A stretch of DNA of 64,000 bases from Zygaena filipendulae (GCA_907165275.2 OU015650.1:8586001-8650000), one strand, 5' to 3'. Counted from the first letter of the stretch, positions 40,901-52,915 are shown. Notes: generated from the letters alone by a model not told the origin. Made by a program: numbers and translations.

Positions 40901-43900
40901 GAGAGAGAGATCACAAAGACGTTGTGCTACGAGATATAGGTATTAAATATATTTATAATACGAGTAGGTATAACACCGTTGGTGCAATGGTTAGTGAACC
41001 TGACTGCTACTTATTAATTATACTTATTGGATGCTTATTAGGTATAATAATACTAATTATGTATCCACAAAAATAAAGTATGTATTACTAGCTGTTCCCC
41101 GCGGTTTCACCCGCGTTAAATTCGGAGTTCCCGCGGAAATTCCGGGATAAAAAGTTCCTATGTCCTTCTTGTATCCCTGATAACGTGTATGCAAAACTTC
41201 ATGATATTCCGTTGAGCCGTGAAAGCGTAAAAAACAAACAAACAAACTCACTTTCGCATTTATAATATTAGTAGGGATTTGATCAAACCACCTCCGTGTT
41301 GTCAGCGCTGATATAGCTGCACGTGTCGTAATGTCCCATCGCCCACCCGTCCCAGCCGGACAGGTCGGCCACCTTGATCAGCGGGTAGCACTCCCGGAAA
41401 CTTTTGCACGTCCCGTCCTTTCCCACCGTCGTCTTACACTCTTGACCGAAAGCGCCATCTTCTGTTTGCTATAAATGTTTTATATACTGTTGTAAGGAAA
41501 CAGATATAGTAACAAAAAAAATAACTGATCGTGTTTCTAATTCAATTGACCCATATTATATAAATTATAATTAACTAGCTGTTCCCCGCGGTTTCACCCG
41601 CGTTAGTTTCGGAGATCTAGCGGATATTCCGAGATAAAAACCCTAAAAAAGTAGCCTCTGTCCTTCTCTGTACCCAGGGGTATATCCATGACAATGTGTG
41701 TGCAAAACTTTGTGGTGATCGGTTGAGCCGTTTAGGCGTGAAAGCGTAACAAATAAACAAACTCACTTTCGCATTTATAATATTAGTAAAAATTATAGAA
41801 ATACTAGCTGTGCCCCGCGGTATCACCCGCGGTAATATCGGAGTTCCCGAGTGAATCCCGGGATAAAAAGTACCCTATGTCTTTCTCTGTACCCCAGACA
41901 ACGTGCATGACAGATTTCATCCAAATCCGTTCAGCCGTTTTTGCGTGATTGAGTAACAAACATCCAAACATCCACACTTTCACGTTTATAATATTAGTAG
42001 GATCATGGACCATTTATTGGTCCATGATCCTACTACTACTACTACTACTTCGTAGGTATATCCTACCTACGAAGTAGGAGAAATATATTTTACGAACTTA
42101 GATCAATAGGTAGAAATAATTTGCTATAATATTTCCTCTATTATAATAGATAAACTTTTAAGATAACTTAGTTTCAACTTTCGTGGCTAGGAATTCGGGG
42201 AGTGAATTCCAACTGATTAGTCGATGTGAGATGTTAAGGAAATCCAGTGGATACTTACCAAGAATAAATTGGACTACCTAATAAAATTTTAGTAGGTTGG
42301 TAGGTAGGTACTTATCGAAATTTCGTTAACGGAATTTGAAATAGAGATAACATTTACCTGTTTAGGTCGTAGGAAAAACAGTTGTTTTGCATCACGGTTG
42401 TTATTAGACGCCTCCCGTTTTGAACGCTCGACAAAAGCTGCAATCAAAATTAATTAATTATTCATCTTGAGATAACATAATAGTTATTATCCATTAGTCG
42501 GGGTCCCAACTAAATTATCATATCTGTATTCTGTACCACGATGCCAATAACAAGACGTAGAAACGAGTTTAGTCTACCGTGAAAATATTAACAATAAAGC
42601 ATTGCTATATGAGGTTAATTTTTATACACCGTTCTTTTAACTATTACCCATTGAGAAAGTAACCAAACCACTCAAACCAGTGATAACGATTAACGTTTAC
42701 CATATTATTATAATATTCGCCGAATATATTTATTATGCAGAGGGGGAGTGAATCGATATATTTTTACGATCTCTTGTAAAATAAATTATACTATAATAAA
42801 AGGTGAGTAAATTACATAGACATAGGGATATGTGACTAGTACCTACCTAGAACACTGTATTAAAACGACTTACTAGAAAATAGGATAGTAAATCTATATA
42901 TTATACATATAAAATGCTTTGTCCTGAATGACTGATGGATCAACGCACAGCCTAAACCGCTGATCGTAGAGACCTGAAACTTGGAGGGTGTTTTTTTTGT
43001 ATGACGTAGGCATCCGATAAGAAACGATTTTTGAAAATTCAACCCCTAAGGGGTTGGAAAGGGGTTGCAAAGTTTGTATGGAACAATTCCGCGGGAACTT
43101 CGAAATTATCGCGGGTGAAACCGTGCGGGACAGCGAGTATTTGATATTTCATTCATTCAGTCCAACATATTAAATGCCTAACATAATATTAAATCAAAGT
43201 GATATGTACCTACTCATTATACAATATAACATTCTATAATGAAATTTTTCTAAACATCAATTAGGTACTAACGATTCACCGCGACTTTGCTCGCGTGATT
43301 ATCGGGATTCTCTCGGGATTTTATATTTACGTTGTAAAATTTTATCAATATTTGTTCAGCGAAAATAATAGACAAGAGACTGTGACTTGCGAGATAACGA
43401 GTACCTACTTAGGTATAGGACCTAACTATCTAGCATGGACCAGTTAAACTATTAAGTGAATCAAATTATCTCTAACCTTAAATATTATAAAACAAAGTCC
43501 TCCGCCGCGTCTGTCTGTCTGTCTGTTCGCGATATAAACTGAAAACTACTGAACGGATTTTCAGAGGAGGTTTCACCAATAGATAGAGTCAAAGACATTT
43601 CTCTTTTAATGTCTTTGGATAGAGTGGTTCAAGAGGATGGTTTATACGTATGTAGGTATAGTTTATCCTGTAATTACTGCGTGAACTCCGAAATTACGGC
43701 GGGTGAAACCGCGGGGGACTGCTAGTAAGTACTTACTAAAATATTGTAATAGGTATACTACTAGAAGTCCCCCGCGGTTTCACCCGCGGTAATTTCGGAG
43801 TTCCCACGGGACGGGACAGACAGACAGACAGACGCGGCGGAGGACTTTGTAATATGTAGTGATATATATATTATTATTATGTAGTGATATATTATTATAG

Positions 43901-46900
43901 TATGACAAATATGAGTAGGTATATACCATAGATGTAAGTAGGTACTACTCACAAAATAAGTTGTTCAAATACTATAGATACTAGGTAGGTACCTATATAT
44001 TATGTCTATTCATTTAAGTATACCACGAAACTATGTTGGGATGTTAGTGCTTGTGAGTAGAAGGTATCAAGGTACCAACGTTTAATAATTTTATTTGTTA
44101 GATTAGATACCTAAATAAGTACAATGTGTACAGTTACTAACAACATCAAACAGGTAGATAGATACCTACTTCAAGTTGGTATTCTCTTGTAAGCACAAAG
44201 AGTTCGGTACGATGCCATAGCAAAAAATTTGCTTTTCTTTGACCGCGCATGTTATTTCATACCGATCGATCGCTGCTTAACGGTTTTTCTTTTATTGAAA
44301 TGTTTGTATTAGAAAACAAACGCCATTCGAAGTTCAAAATGGTACGCGCAGAGTGTATACATGGCATATTTTGAATACCTTATTACCTATACTATAGCTG
44401 GTTCACCGCGGGTTCACTCACATCAATTTCGGAATGGAATGAACAATTTCAGGATGAAATTTCTAATTCTAAATCCTAAATTACTCGTAACCATACACCA
44501 AATAGGTGTTCGCTATGTTCGCGTTGTTTTACCCGCATACCTATCTAATATATATAAATCACGTGTCACGTTGTTTGTCCGCGATGGACTCCGAAAATAC
44601 TGAACGGATTTTGATAAAATTTTGTAACCATTTATAATATGGTCCAACTTGAAAGATAGGATAGTTTTTATCCCGGAATTCCCGCGGAAACTGAAGGGCA
44701 TAGAGAACTTTTTTCCCGCAACCTCCGCGGGAACTCCGAAATTACCGCGGATGAAATCGCGGGGGACAGCTAGTATTATTATATATATTGCCGCGGGAAC
44801 TCTTATGTTACTTGGGGATACGGTAGCTTCGTATCAGTGAATTTTATTGAAAATAAATTGTTACCTAAAATGTTTCTACTTGACATTTTTCTGTTATAAC
44901 TATTTAAGTAATTTTTTTAAACATATTGAGAATCTCTTTAGTGAATTTATTTAATTTTGACATAAAATGTAAATGTAATTTTTTAAGAGAGAATAAAATA
45001 TGTAAGTATCTATCTATCTATCTTTTTAGAATCAGTTCAGTACCTATACTGAAATCTTTGAACCTATATAGTTTCAGAGTATTTATGTATATTACTATGT
45101 ACTTATTTGTATTAATATTATGCACATTTTTTGGTGTGTTTTTTTAAACAGATTTCTGCGTCGCTCTTTGCACATACTCATTGTGTAGGTATCTTACTAT
45201 CTTATTATTATTTGTGACAAGGTTTTAATAACACATATTTCATGATATTTTCGGCTGATATTTGGTTCGGTAAACTTAATATTTATACCTGCCTATTCAC
45301 TATAAAAAAAATATAAAACCACCAATTTAAAATAAACTTGGATCGTTCGAGGTAGGTTTACCTAGTTATTTATGTATGCCTTGCGGTAGAACTCGATCGT
45401 ATTTAAATAGGATGCAATGCGTGCTTCGATCGGGATAAATAGCGCGTAAATACCAGGGTCTCGTTGAGTTTAAAGATTCTGGTGGTTATAACCTTTTGTT
45501 CTGTAAAGATATCTTACAATATTAGCCTCTCTAAAAAGGTCTCTACGAAATGCAAATTGGGTTGGTGGCGTTGACCGACGCCTTTAAACTAATACTAAAG
45601 TCAATCAATTTAGCCGAGTAACGGTTTTATTGATTAAACTAGCTGTTGCATGCGACTTGACCCGCGTGAAATTTGGAATTCCTCTAGGAACTCTGAGACA
45701 GAAAACAGGAACTCTCAGACACGCACACACAAATAGGTATGTGTCTTAGGTTAAATGAGGGACGTATTGAATTGATATTCGAAATTCGTATCTCGTCTCA
45801 ACTAACTATAAAACATAAAAAACATTAATATGTTGCCTAGTTAGTATATACCTATAAAAACTCATGAAAATTGACCGTGTAAATTGCGAACTCACTGACA
45901 GATCGTTCCCTAAGGCACATTCGACGTCTCTTTGTTTTTTATCACCCCTGGCCCTAACGCTCAGAAGAATACGCAACGGAAATTAAATGTCATTCACCCG
46001 CGTAAACCCACGTTTGTATATGTTTGTATATGTGGTTTGTTTTTTAAAATTTTTGTTAAGTATGAATTATCGAAGGCTTCAATGCGTCCCTTATCTAAAC
46101 TAACACCGACCGTACTTTACACCCTTTATAATATTAATTGTGTAATTACGTACAGATTAAAACTAGTGCAGGCCTCTCTAACTTAAGGAGTGGAAGACTA
46201 GTTTTACCCGTATACCTGGCTTGCGTGTTCTTTTTGTTTGTTATTCTGACATTAAAGGAGCAACTTGTGCTCAGCATTCCGAGTTCAACTATTCGCTCTA
46301 CAAAATGTCAGCAGCTTCACTCAGCTCCAATCTCCAGTCACCGATCTAATTATTGTCCTCGGAGCATACCACAAAAAGTATGACAAAGCAGGTCCTATTA
46401 TACCTTTGCCTCGCGAGCTATACAGGGAGACTTCAATAACCATCCAAGTTCTTTTTAGGCCTTAGAGTATAGTATTATATTATCTGTGGTCTTAGCTAGA
46501 TACCTACTCGTATTTACTCAGATTTCATTTTTGAAAAAAATTCGGGTATTATAATAGTAAAGAAACGCGTTTATTCAAAACTCGTAAAAAAAAAAACAAA
46601 AAGTTTTTAAAGAACGTTTTTGAAGTTTGAAACGAAGCCACATGTCCAAATAAGCTATTTGACTAATTTTTTTTTAGTCCGTCTTGTAGAATAATAAAAA
46701 ATATAAGACACGTATTTTTTCTTCTTTTAGTAATCAAAAAATAACGGCGATACATTGCGTTGAAATTTCGCGTGACGTCACTGGCGGCTTGTAGCGGGAA
46801 GTGACGTTACGATCGTAACGTCACTTCCTCGAGCCACCACCCTAAACTTTAATGCGCTTTATCTCTGTATATTTTCATTTATTTGAAAAAAAAAAATACG

Positions 46901-48407
46901 TGTCTAATGATTTTTAATTTTCTAACTGACGGACTAATTAGAATTTAGATTTTCAAAAGTGGTCAACATCCCTATACCTACTTATTATTCGACCATAGCA
47001 CGTCATTCAGAAAAAACTTACTTATAGATAAATACGTATTCGTATACGGTATTTTCCCTCTGTGGCCGAAGAAATTTTTATTTCAATAATTTTCTCGAAT
47101 GGATTATCAAATTAATTCACTTAGGCGATGCAGGGCGCGTATAGCCGTATTTTGCGCCTGCGGTTGTGCCAATCCAAGGGTTATGTTATGTCATGAATTT
47201 GAAAGTAGGCATGGAATGGATATCGGTTTTTTCTGATTTTTTCCAATGATGTTTTTTCAAGTTCAAATTTCTTTAATGCATACTGCATAGGTACTTATAC
47301 ATTTAATCAACAGTAAGTATGAAAAATATTGAAATTCGCATGAAAAATAACCGTATAAAATATTTTCTTCTATAAATTTTATAGTTATAAAATATTATTA
47401 GACTTTATTTAACATATTTTATTAATTTCGGCAATGATCTAAATATTCTTTGGATGATGATTAAAAAGTCTCCCTGTATGTAAGAATGACGCAAACAATA
47501 GTTGATTGATATGATCGGTTGGTGGAGTGTGGGCGGACAACGATTTGCATTGAATTGATCTCCCATGTATCATCCAAAAATTGCCCACGTGAGACACTGG
47601 TTTACGGCGGGTTGACGACCAGCACCAACCACAAATATTGTTCTTAATCGGAACGCATTTTTTTTTATCATGACTATAAATTGTAATAAAATTTTACGTG
47701 TATGCCCAAAATGTAATTCTGTGCCCATCGTTAACTATGATGTTCCGAGTTTAACTCCGAATCAATCGATATTTATAATCAGATTCTTTGTCGTGACCGG
47801 ACATCTCGGTCGCAAATTTTAACTTTCTCTAGCCTCAAAACCTCACAGTTGGCATGTGTCACGCATTGTTTTAGGCCACACAATACAAAAACAGTCGTAT
47901 CCTCGTGGAAAGTCAGTATAATAGTAAAACAAATAAGTATATATGTATATTTACTTAGTTATAATTTAGAATGTAAACAAACAGCTACCGACTACTTATT
48001 ATAAAGTTAACATACCTTTACCCATTTGTACGGATTTAATCCTAAGGTACTAGATAGAGTAGGTATAGATATTATATTAAGGTATACCTAGGTATCAAAC
48101 AAATAAGAAAACTTATATTTAGATGAAGGTTAGTCTGACTTAGTCCCTTTGGATTTATTTTCAATGTTGCAATTTTCAAAGGCCAAAAAATAGATTTATA
48201 GATATTAATTGAACGTAGATTGGTTATAAATAAAATTAATAATGTGAAATAGGTCTCACCATCTATAATAACACTGTCATCGGTATAAAGGGCTCCATTT
48301 TTTACGGAGACCTCTATATCCTCATCGTTCACACTCCCGCAGACTGACGTTAATAATCCTACTATAAGAACAATTAGTTCAAATGTCAACAATGATTTAA
48401 TATACAT
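34908..48407 (-). CDS. Secreted clip-domain serine protease (11 exons)
   Basis: Minus-strand exons: 48407-48260, 42437-42358, 41468-41292, 40609-40351, 39843-39695, 39502-39449, 39162-38993, 38893-38758, 38280-38142, 36352-36207 and 35066-34908. Phases join to 538 aa. Order: signal peptide (1-24), clip domain with Cys 87, 97, 103, 126, 140, 141, a Pro/Gln-rich then Pro/Thr/Trp-rich linker ([16 protein letters not shown]), linking Cys282, and an S1A protease domain. The zymogen cut is predicted after Arg301 (DER|IVGG). The catalytic triad is His342 (AAHC), Asp394 (YNDVSLL) and Ser489 (GDSGGP). Asp483 at the primary pocket predicts trypsin-like cleavage after Arg/Lys. Known role: such proteases act in haemolymph cascades (melanisation, Toll) or development. 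The exact ortholog is not named; the domain looks closest to CLIPD/proclotting-enzyme-like proteins. Intron 1 is about 5.8 kb. Confidence 0.95.
35241..35450 (+). repeat. CTAGCTGT repeat with CATC microsatellite
   Basis: CTAGCTGTGCCCCGTGGTTTC to TTTATAATATTAGTAGG with a (CATC)n run near 35388-35412. Same subfamily as 63210-63415. Lies in clip protease intron 10. Confidence 0.8.
35625..35880 (-). repeat. Dispersed repeat R1, near full-length copy
   Basis: TTCTTCTTCTTCTTTAATAATG through CCCCAAGTTAAAACATGG to GTGACACGCGTGTTTTCG, closely matching 2396-2695. Confidence 0.8.
36651..38003. mobile_element. 1.35-kb element with about 110-bp TIRs
   Basis: TGACTCATTCGTCAACTCGC at the left faces GCGAGTTGACGAATAAGTCG at the right. 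Similarity continues through CCGTTTTTACCTACTTTT and GTCGTCAA, about 110 bp in all. CATTTG flanks both ends (36645-36650, 38004-38009). Long TIRs and a transposase-like remnant suggest a MULE-like DNA transposon, though MULE duplications are usually 8-10 bp. Lies in clip protease intron 9. Confidence 0.7.
36974..37201 (+). pseudogene. Transposase-like remnant inside the 1.35-kb element
   Basis: A short plus-strand reading includes [20 protein letters not shown] and [14 protein letters not shown]. The N..VE.WH..IN pattern resembles the C-terminal part of MULE-type transposases, from memory. No catalytic residues are present, so it is a fossil at best. Confidence 0.35.
38405..38640. repeat. AACCGACTTCC-type dispersed repeat
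   Basis: Begins TAAACCGACTTCAAGAG and ends CCTCCTCCTTTTAGAAGTTGG, i.e. inverted copies of AACCGACTTCYAAAAGGAGGAGG at both ends. The same motif occurs at 19450, 49215, 49455, 50285, 58430 and 63660. Confidence 0.6.
40973..41015 (+). mobile_element. Truncated tRNA-derived SINE head
   Basis: ACCGTTGGTGCAATGGTTAG followed by TGAACCTGACTGCTAC is an A-box-like tRNA 5' half. No B box or body follows. Clip protease intron 3. Confidence 0.45.
41088..42003 (+). repeat. Cluster of three CTAGCTGT repeats around clip exon 3
   Basis: Copies at about 41088-41277, 41575-41795 and 41803-42003, all same orientation, the last two almost end to end. The clip-domain exon (41292-41468) lies between the first and second. 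A perfect hairpin GGATCATGGACCA/TGGTCCATGATCC follows at 42000-42030. Confidence 0.8.
42895..43830. repeat. CTAGCTGT-related repeats in both orientations
   Basis: A long subfamily copy in reverse (42900-43138; shares GTTTGTATGGAACAATTCCG and the GATCAGCGG...TTTAGG block with 61910-62140), then a reverse copy at about 43490-43728 and a facing forward copy at 43760-43850. The two facing copies share GACAGACAGACAG, GCGGCGGAGGACTTTG and could form a stem-loop. Clip protease intron 1. Confidence 0.7.
43960..44390. other. Clip protease intron 1, nothing recognised
   Basis: AT-rich intronic DNA with TACCTACC-type words, no supported element. Confidence 0.35.
44395..44780 (-). repeat. CTAGCTGT-related repeat fragments
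   Basis: Forward fragment near 44395-44470 and a reverse copy near 44570-44776 ending ATCGCGGGGGACAGCTAGTA. Clip protease intron 1. Confidence 0.6.
44800..46650. other. Clip protease intron 1, mostly unrecognised
   Basis: One diverged CTAGCTGT copy near 45642-45740. A readable stretch near 46200-46460 has no recognisable similarity. No exon supported. Confidence 0.35.
46657..46972 (+). mobile_element. MITE (GGGCATGTTGACTA family), copy 3, diverged
   Basis: Retains TAGTCCGTCTTGTAGA, GCGTGACGTCAC, CTTTAATGCGCTTTATCTCTG and GGTCAACATCCC, but the left tip has decayed. Clip protease intron 1. Confidence 0.8.
46980..48255. other. Clip protease intron 1, nothing recognised
   Basis: No supported ORF or repeat. 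Confidence 0.4.
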
Positions 48408-49135
48408 CTTTCAAGTTGATTATTCTAATTAAATACTTGCATGCTCTAAAAGGAAAGCTAGTATCAAAAAACTTCGCGACGCGAGGATGAGTGCGCTCTG
48501 CAAGAAGTCGCTTCGCAAAATGCTTTGGCCCCTTGCCTACACGGCTTTTAATAATTTTGCACTGACGCTCTACATAAGGTTTAAAAGATAACAGAGCTTT
48601 TGCTCCTTTTATATTGATACGACCTGTCATTTGCCACCCAAAAAAATAAGCTCGCTAAATTACTGCCATTTGATTCGGTGCGTTCCCAATGGATTTAAAA
48701 ATATGTTACCTTTCAGAGAAATGTCGTGCATGCGTGATGATCACCGATCGAAGACGTTTATTTGTGCTGCGTTCACACGGCATCATAACACGGAATGATT
48801 CATTAAGCGTTCAAAGGTTGACGAACTTTAATGATGATCATTAATACCCGCTCTGTTGGTACGAATTAAAGTTTATGCACATTTTATAATGAAGTCCCAT
48901 ATCATCTAAGTAGCAAAGGTAAAAGTACTTACCTCAAATTAAGTACCTACCTAGTTAGTGTTCTATGATTCAGATACTTAATAAACTTTAATTACGAGTG
49001 CCATATTGATGATTGTTAATCTATATAGTAGCGGTTTAATTGCCCCATGATCAGGGCCAATCAAAGGTTGTGATAAAAAATTATCAGATGCTACATAATG
49101 CTACATAATATTTTATTGTTATTATCACAACATAA
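48408..49135. other. Clip protease upstream region
   Basis: A 77-codon minus-strand ORF near 48400-48630 has no recognisable similarity and is not called. The region probably includes the promoter. Confidence 0.35.
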
Positions 49136-49139
49136 TTAT

Positions 49140-51330
49140 AATACAAAGTCTATCGCCGCGTTTGTCTCTCTGTTCGCAATCAACTCAAAAACTACTGAAC
49201 GGATTTTCATGCGGTTTTTAACCGACTTCCAAAAAGGAGGAGGTTCTGCATCCGGTTGTATGTTTTTTTTTATGTATGTTCACCGATTACTTGACCGGTT
49301 GGACCGATTGGACCGATTTGAAAAAATATTTTTTTGTTTAAAAGGGTGTACTCCCAAGTTGGTCCCATTGCCACCAAGTCGAGATCTGATCTTGGGGAAA
49401 TCGAGGAAACTCTTCAAAAATTATTGGCACACGTATAGCGATTTGGTTATTTTTAACCGACTTCCCAAAAAGGAGGAGGTTCTCAATTCGACGCGTTTTT
49501 TTATCTATGTTTATTACCTCAAAACTTTTGACTGGGTGAACCGATTTTGATGATTCTTTTTTTATTCAAAAGCTGGTGCTTCCCGTTTTGTCCCATTGTC
49601 ATGAAATCAGGATCTGATGATGGAATCTTCGAGAAATCGGGGGAACTCTTCAAATATTATAGGCACACCTATAGCGATTTGGGTATTTTTCATAGTAAAT
49701 CGTTAATTTGCTTTCGAAAAGCAAAATTTGAAGAAGTGGAACTGATGATGTAGACTACAGATGCTCATTAGAACTATTCGATAATATGTATTTCACGGGT
49801 TTCGATTAGTTAACTTTAATATGGTTTCTAAACAATTTATGCTTGTTACATTCCATATGGCGAAGTGGAACTGACGATGAAGACCACAGATGGTCATCGG
49901 AACTATTACAGGCACATTTATAGCGATTTGGCTATTTTTTATACTAAATCGTTCATTTGCTTTCGGAAAGCAAAATTTGGAGAAGTGGAACTGATGTTAA
50001 GACCACAGATGCTAATTAGAACTACTCGATAATACGTGTTTCACAGGTTTCGATTAGTTAGCTTTCGTTATTAGTTAGCGTCACAATGCATAATATGGCG
50101 AAGTGGAACTGATAGTGAAGTACGAGGAGAACTCCTCAACAATTAACGTTTCTGCATCGAGAAAAGCAATATTTTGTAAAAGGTGATGAACAGTTGACTT
50201 AGGCTTAGGTAACTTAGATAAATTACGAACCGACTCCCTTAAAAGCGAGAAGTATACCTAAACAAAATTTGAACGAAAAAACTAAAACCGACTTCCAAAA
50301 AACACAAAAATGCACTATACTAAAAAGTTAAAAATAACATAATAAAATAAGAATTTAATACAAAAGACAAAACTAAGTACTTGTAATATTATTATTGGTT
50401 TGTGCTACCACTGATCGATTTGAAGTCGGTGACAAGCCAAATAGGGAGTGGGTACTGGGTACATGGCCTCGTCCACTCCCGCCACGAGCTCGTCGTGAAT
50501 AGAAGAATCATAGAATAGAATCATTTATTTCATATTATCAATTTCATAGTTATATTACTAATAAAAATGTCAGAGGATAATAATATGATCGTCAATAATA
50601 AAATAATAATAATAAAAATATCGTAATAAGAATGTCAATGATTATAAAAATAATAAAAATGTCATATAAATCCAAAAATGAACATGTCAAAAATGTTAAA
50701 ATAAAGATTATAAATCGATCGATCGATTGTGTACAAATATTTATTCTATACAATAAAATTCGCTATCCAACAAAAGATTCTTTAGCTGGCGGTCGTGAGC
50801 AAAGTACCTAACCCAAGTGCATGGCAGACACGCGGGCTTGGCACCGAATTGTTTTTTTGTATCAAAGGGTATACTCCCAAATTGATCTCATTGTCACCAA
50901 GTCGAGATCTGATGATGTGATTTTGGAGAAATCTAGAGAACTCTTCAAAAATTATAGAATTTGGGTATTTTTATAGTAAATCGTTTATTTGCTTTCGGAA
51001 AACAAAATTTGAAGAAGTGGAACTGATGGTGAAAACCACGAATGTTCATCGGAACTACTCAATAATAGGTATTTCATGGGTTCCGATTCGTTAACTTTAA
51101 TATGGTTTCTAAACAATTTATGCTCGTCACAATGTATATTATGGCGAAGTGGAACTGATGGTGATGTACTAGGAGAACTCCTTAACAATTAACGTCTCTA
51201 TATCATTACCTATTCTAGTCCAAACAATTTTTCCTACTGACTTTTCCCCCTTCCCTTTTGAAATAGGTAAGTAAAAAATGTGATTACATTCGAAGTTTTC
51301 TTTTTTTCTTTTCTATAATCCTTGCAATAA
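49140..51330. repeat. Array of AACCGACTTCC-type repeats
   Basis: Several partly overlapping direct copies share AACCGACTTCC(C)AAAAAGGAGGAGG (49220, 49457), CCATTGTCA and CAAGTCGAGATCTGAT-type blocks (49375, 49600, 50895), TATAGCGATTTGG (49436, 49671, 49920), GCAAAATTTG(G/A)AGAAGTGGAACTGATG (49720, 49968, 51000) and GTTAACTTTAATATGGTTTC (49808, 51092). They look like nested duplications of one lepidopteran repeat. No coding sequence recognised. Confidence 0.65.
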
Positions 51331-51344
51331 ATTACCAGCAAATA

Positions 51345-52915
51345 CACTCGAGAGCAATGAATCCGGGTCACTTAAAGAATGTTAAAAATCTCGGAAACTA
51401 AAAATGATAGGTTAATGCAATAAATTGTATTTAATAGACAATATAATACTCCATAAATGAAAGTAAAAAAAATATGAGTCACCATACATTTTATTAACAC
51501 AAAATTACATAAAGAAAAAAACTGCTGATCTCTCCTTAAAACAAAAATAGGAAACATGAAATTTTTGAACTTTATTACGATTTTCTTGAATTTTAATACT
51601 TCGTATTGCCTCCTCGTGCTTCCATTACTGCGTTTACGCGGTTTGGCATGCTGTACACCAAGTTCCTTATACGATTTTGGGGAATATTCTCCCATTCCTC
51701 TGTGAGAGCAATTTTGAGCTCACGAAGCGTGATTGGGGGAGGGTTTCGTTGTTTTACGCATCTGCCTAGCTCGTCCCAAGCATGCTCGATCGGGTTGATA
51801 TCCGGGCTGCGCGCTGGCCACTCCATACGAGTAATGTTCATCTCTTGAAGGTAGTCATTCACAATCCTACCTGTATGAGGTCGGGCATTGTCATGCATAA
51901 ATATAGCATCCTCACCTAAATTGACCATAAATGGACCAACGTGATCATTGAGGATTTCTTCCACATATCTTACGCTAGTTAAAGAGCCGTTTTCTATGAT
52001 CACCAGCTCTGTGCGACTTTCAGAAGAAATTCCGGCCCACACAAGTACAGACCCACCACCGTAGGCTACTTTTTCTTCGATGCATGCTTGCTTGAATCTT
52101 TCCCCTGGTCTTCGATACACTCTGTATCTTCCATCGTGCTTGTAGAGCATAAATTTTGATTCGTCGGAGAACATAACTTTTGACCAATCTTCAATACTCC
52201 AATTTACGTGGCTCTGGGCATATCTTAGTCTTGAAATACGATGCGCACGCTCCAGTTTAGGGCCGTTTGCAGGTCTAAGGGGTTTTAAGTTAGATTCAGC
52301 AAGCCGACGTCTTACTGTCCATGCACTTGGGTTACTTCCTCCGAGGCGTCGAAACTGATTTGTGAGTTCAGTTCCTGTGAGAAAGCGATTTCGAAGCATG
52401 GTGTTCACCAAGTATCGGTCTTCTCATGCTGTGGTACACCTGGTTCTGCCCGTTCCTGGTCTGCGTAGGTTAGAACCAGTTTCTTCGTAACGTCGGAGAA
52501 CTCTTTGTACTGTTGACAGCGACACACCGACAGTCCTGGCTGTATCGCGCTGATTCCGGCCGGTTTCCAGCATTGTAAGTATTCTGGTGCATTCTTCAGG
52601 CGTAAGCGACATAATTTCAGCTTGAATAATGAATATAGAGCACTATCAACATGGTTTATGTACCCACATAAATGACAGATTACAAACAAAAGCAAAACCA
52701 AATGCTGTAATTTCGTAGTTCCATCTTCGAAAGTGGCCCTTTTTCAAGTTTGATTTTTTTATGATATAACTTTACAATAACTAAGAAGTTTTAATACCTT
52801 CATTTAAGGAGTATCACATTGTCTATTAAATACGATTTATTGCATTAACCTAGCATTTTTAGTTTCCGAGATTTTTAGGATTCTTTAAGTGACCCGGATT
52901 CATTGCTCTCGAGTG
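51345..52915 (-). mobile_element. Tc1-like transposon, nearly intact
   Basis: Terminal inverted repeats start CACTCGAGAGCAATGAATCC and run about 108 bp with about six mismatches. TA lies on both sides (51343-51344, 52916-52917), the Tc1/mariner duplication. Total 1571 bp. The single transposase gene is on the minus strand. Flanking regions between TIR and ORF are short, so no accessory gene fits. Confidence 0.96.
51593..52612 (-). pseudogene. Tc1 transposase (DD34E) with one premature TGA
   Basis: From ATG 52612 the frame MSLTPEECTRILTMLETGRN and STVQRVLRRYEETGSNLRRP encodes the helix-turn-helix DNA-binding part. It stops at an in-frame TGA (52426-52424, codon 63), then resumes immediately in the same frame (EDRYLVNTMLRNRFL) to a stop after GGNTKY, 340 codons in all. 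Catalytic residues: Asp in FSDESKF, Asp in FMHDNARPHT, Glu in SPDINPIEHAWDELGR. The last two are separated by 34 residues, the Tc1 pattern. Family relatives have Arg or Gln around the stop, so a C-to-T change at a CGA codon is the simplest cause. Known role: cut-and-paste transposition in the nucleus. Without readthrough it is inactive. Confidence 0.95.

Noticed and set aside
40970..41015. Possible tRNA gene
   Set aside because: Only an A-box-like 5' half. No B box, no acceptor stem, so it is a SINE fragment. The same applies to the head at 22749, whose stems are broken by an internal duplication.
46138..46465. Overlapping 66-81-codon ORFs in clip protease intron 1
   Set aside because: No recognisable domain, two competing frames, no repeat of the pattern elsewhere in the window.
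48397..48630. 77-codon minus-strand ORF upstream of the clip protease
   Set aside because: A Lys/Arg-rich reading with no family match. It overlaps the probable 5' UTR and the start codon of the protease is in another frame.
49098..49550. 150-codon plus-strand ORF
   Set aside because: Lies wholly in AACCGACTTCC-type repeats. The reading repeats itself where the repeat does and has no domain.
52405..52701. 98-codon ORF overlapping the Tc1 transposase N-terminus
   Set aside because: Other-frame shadow; the transposase frame (MSLTPEEC...) is the conserved one.
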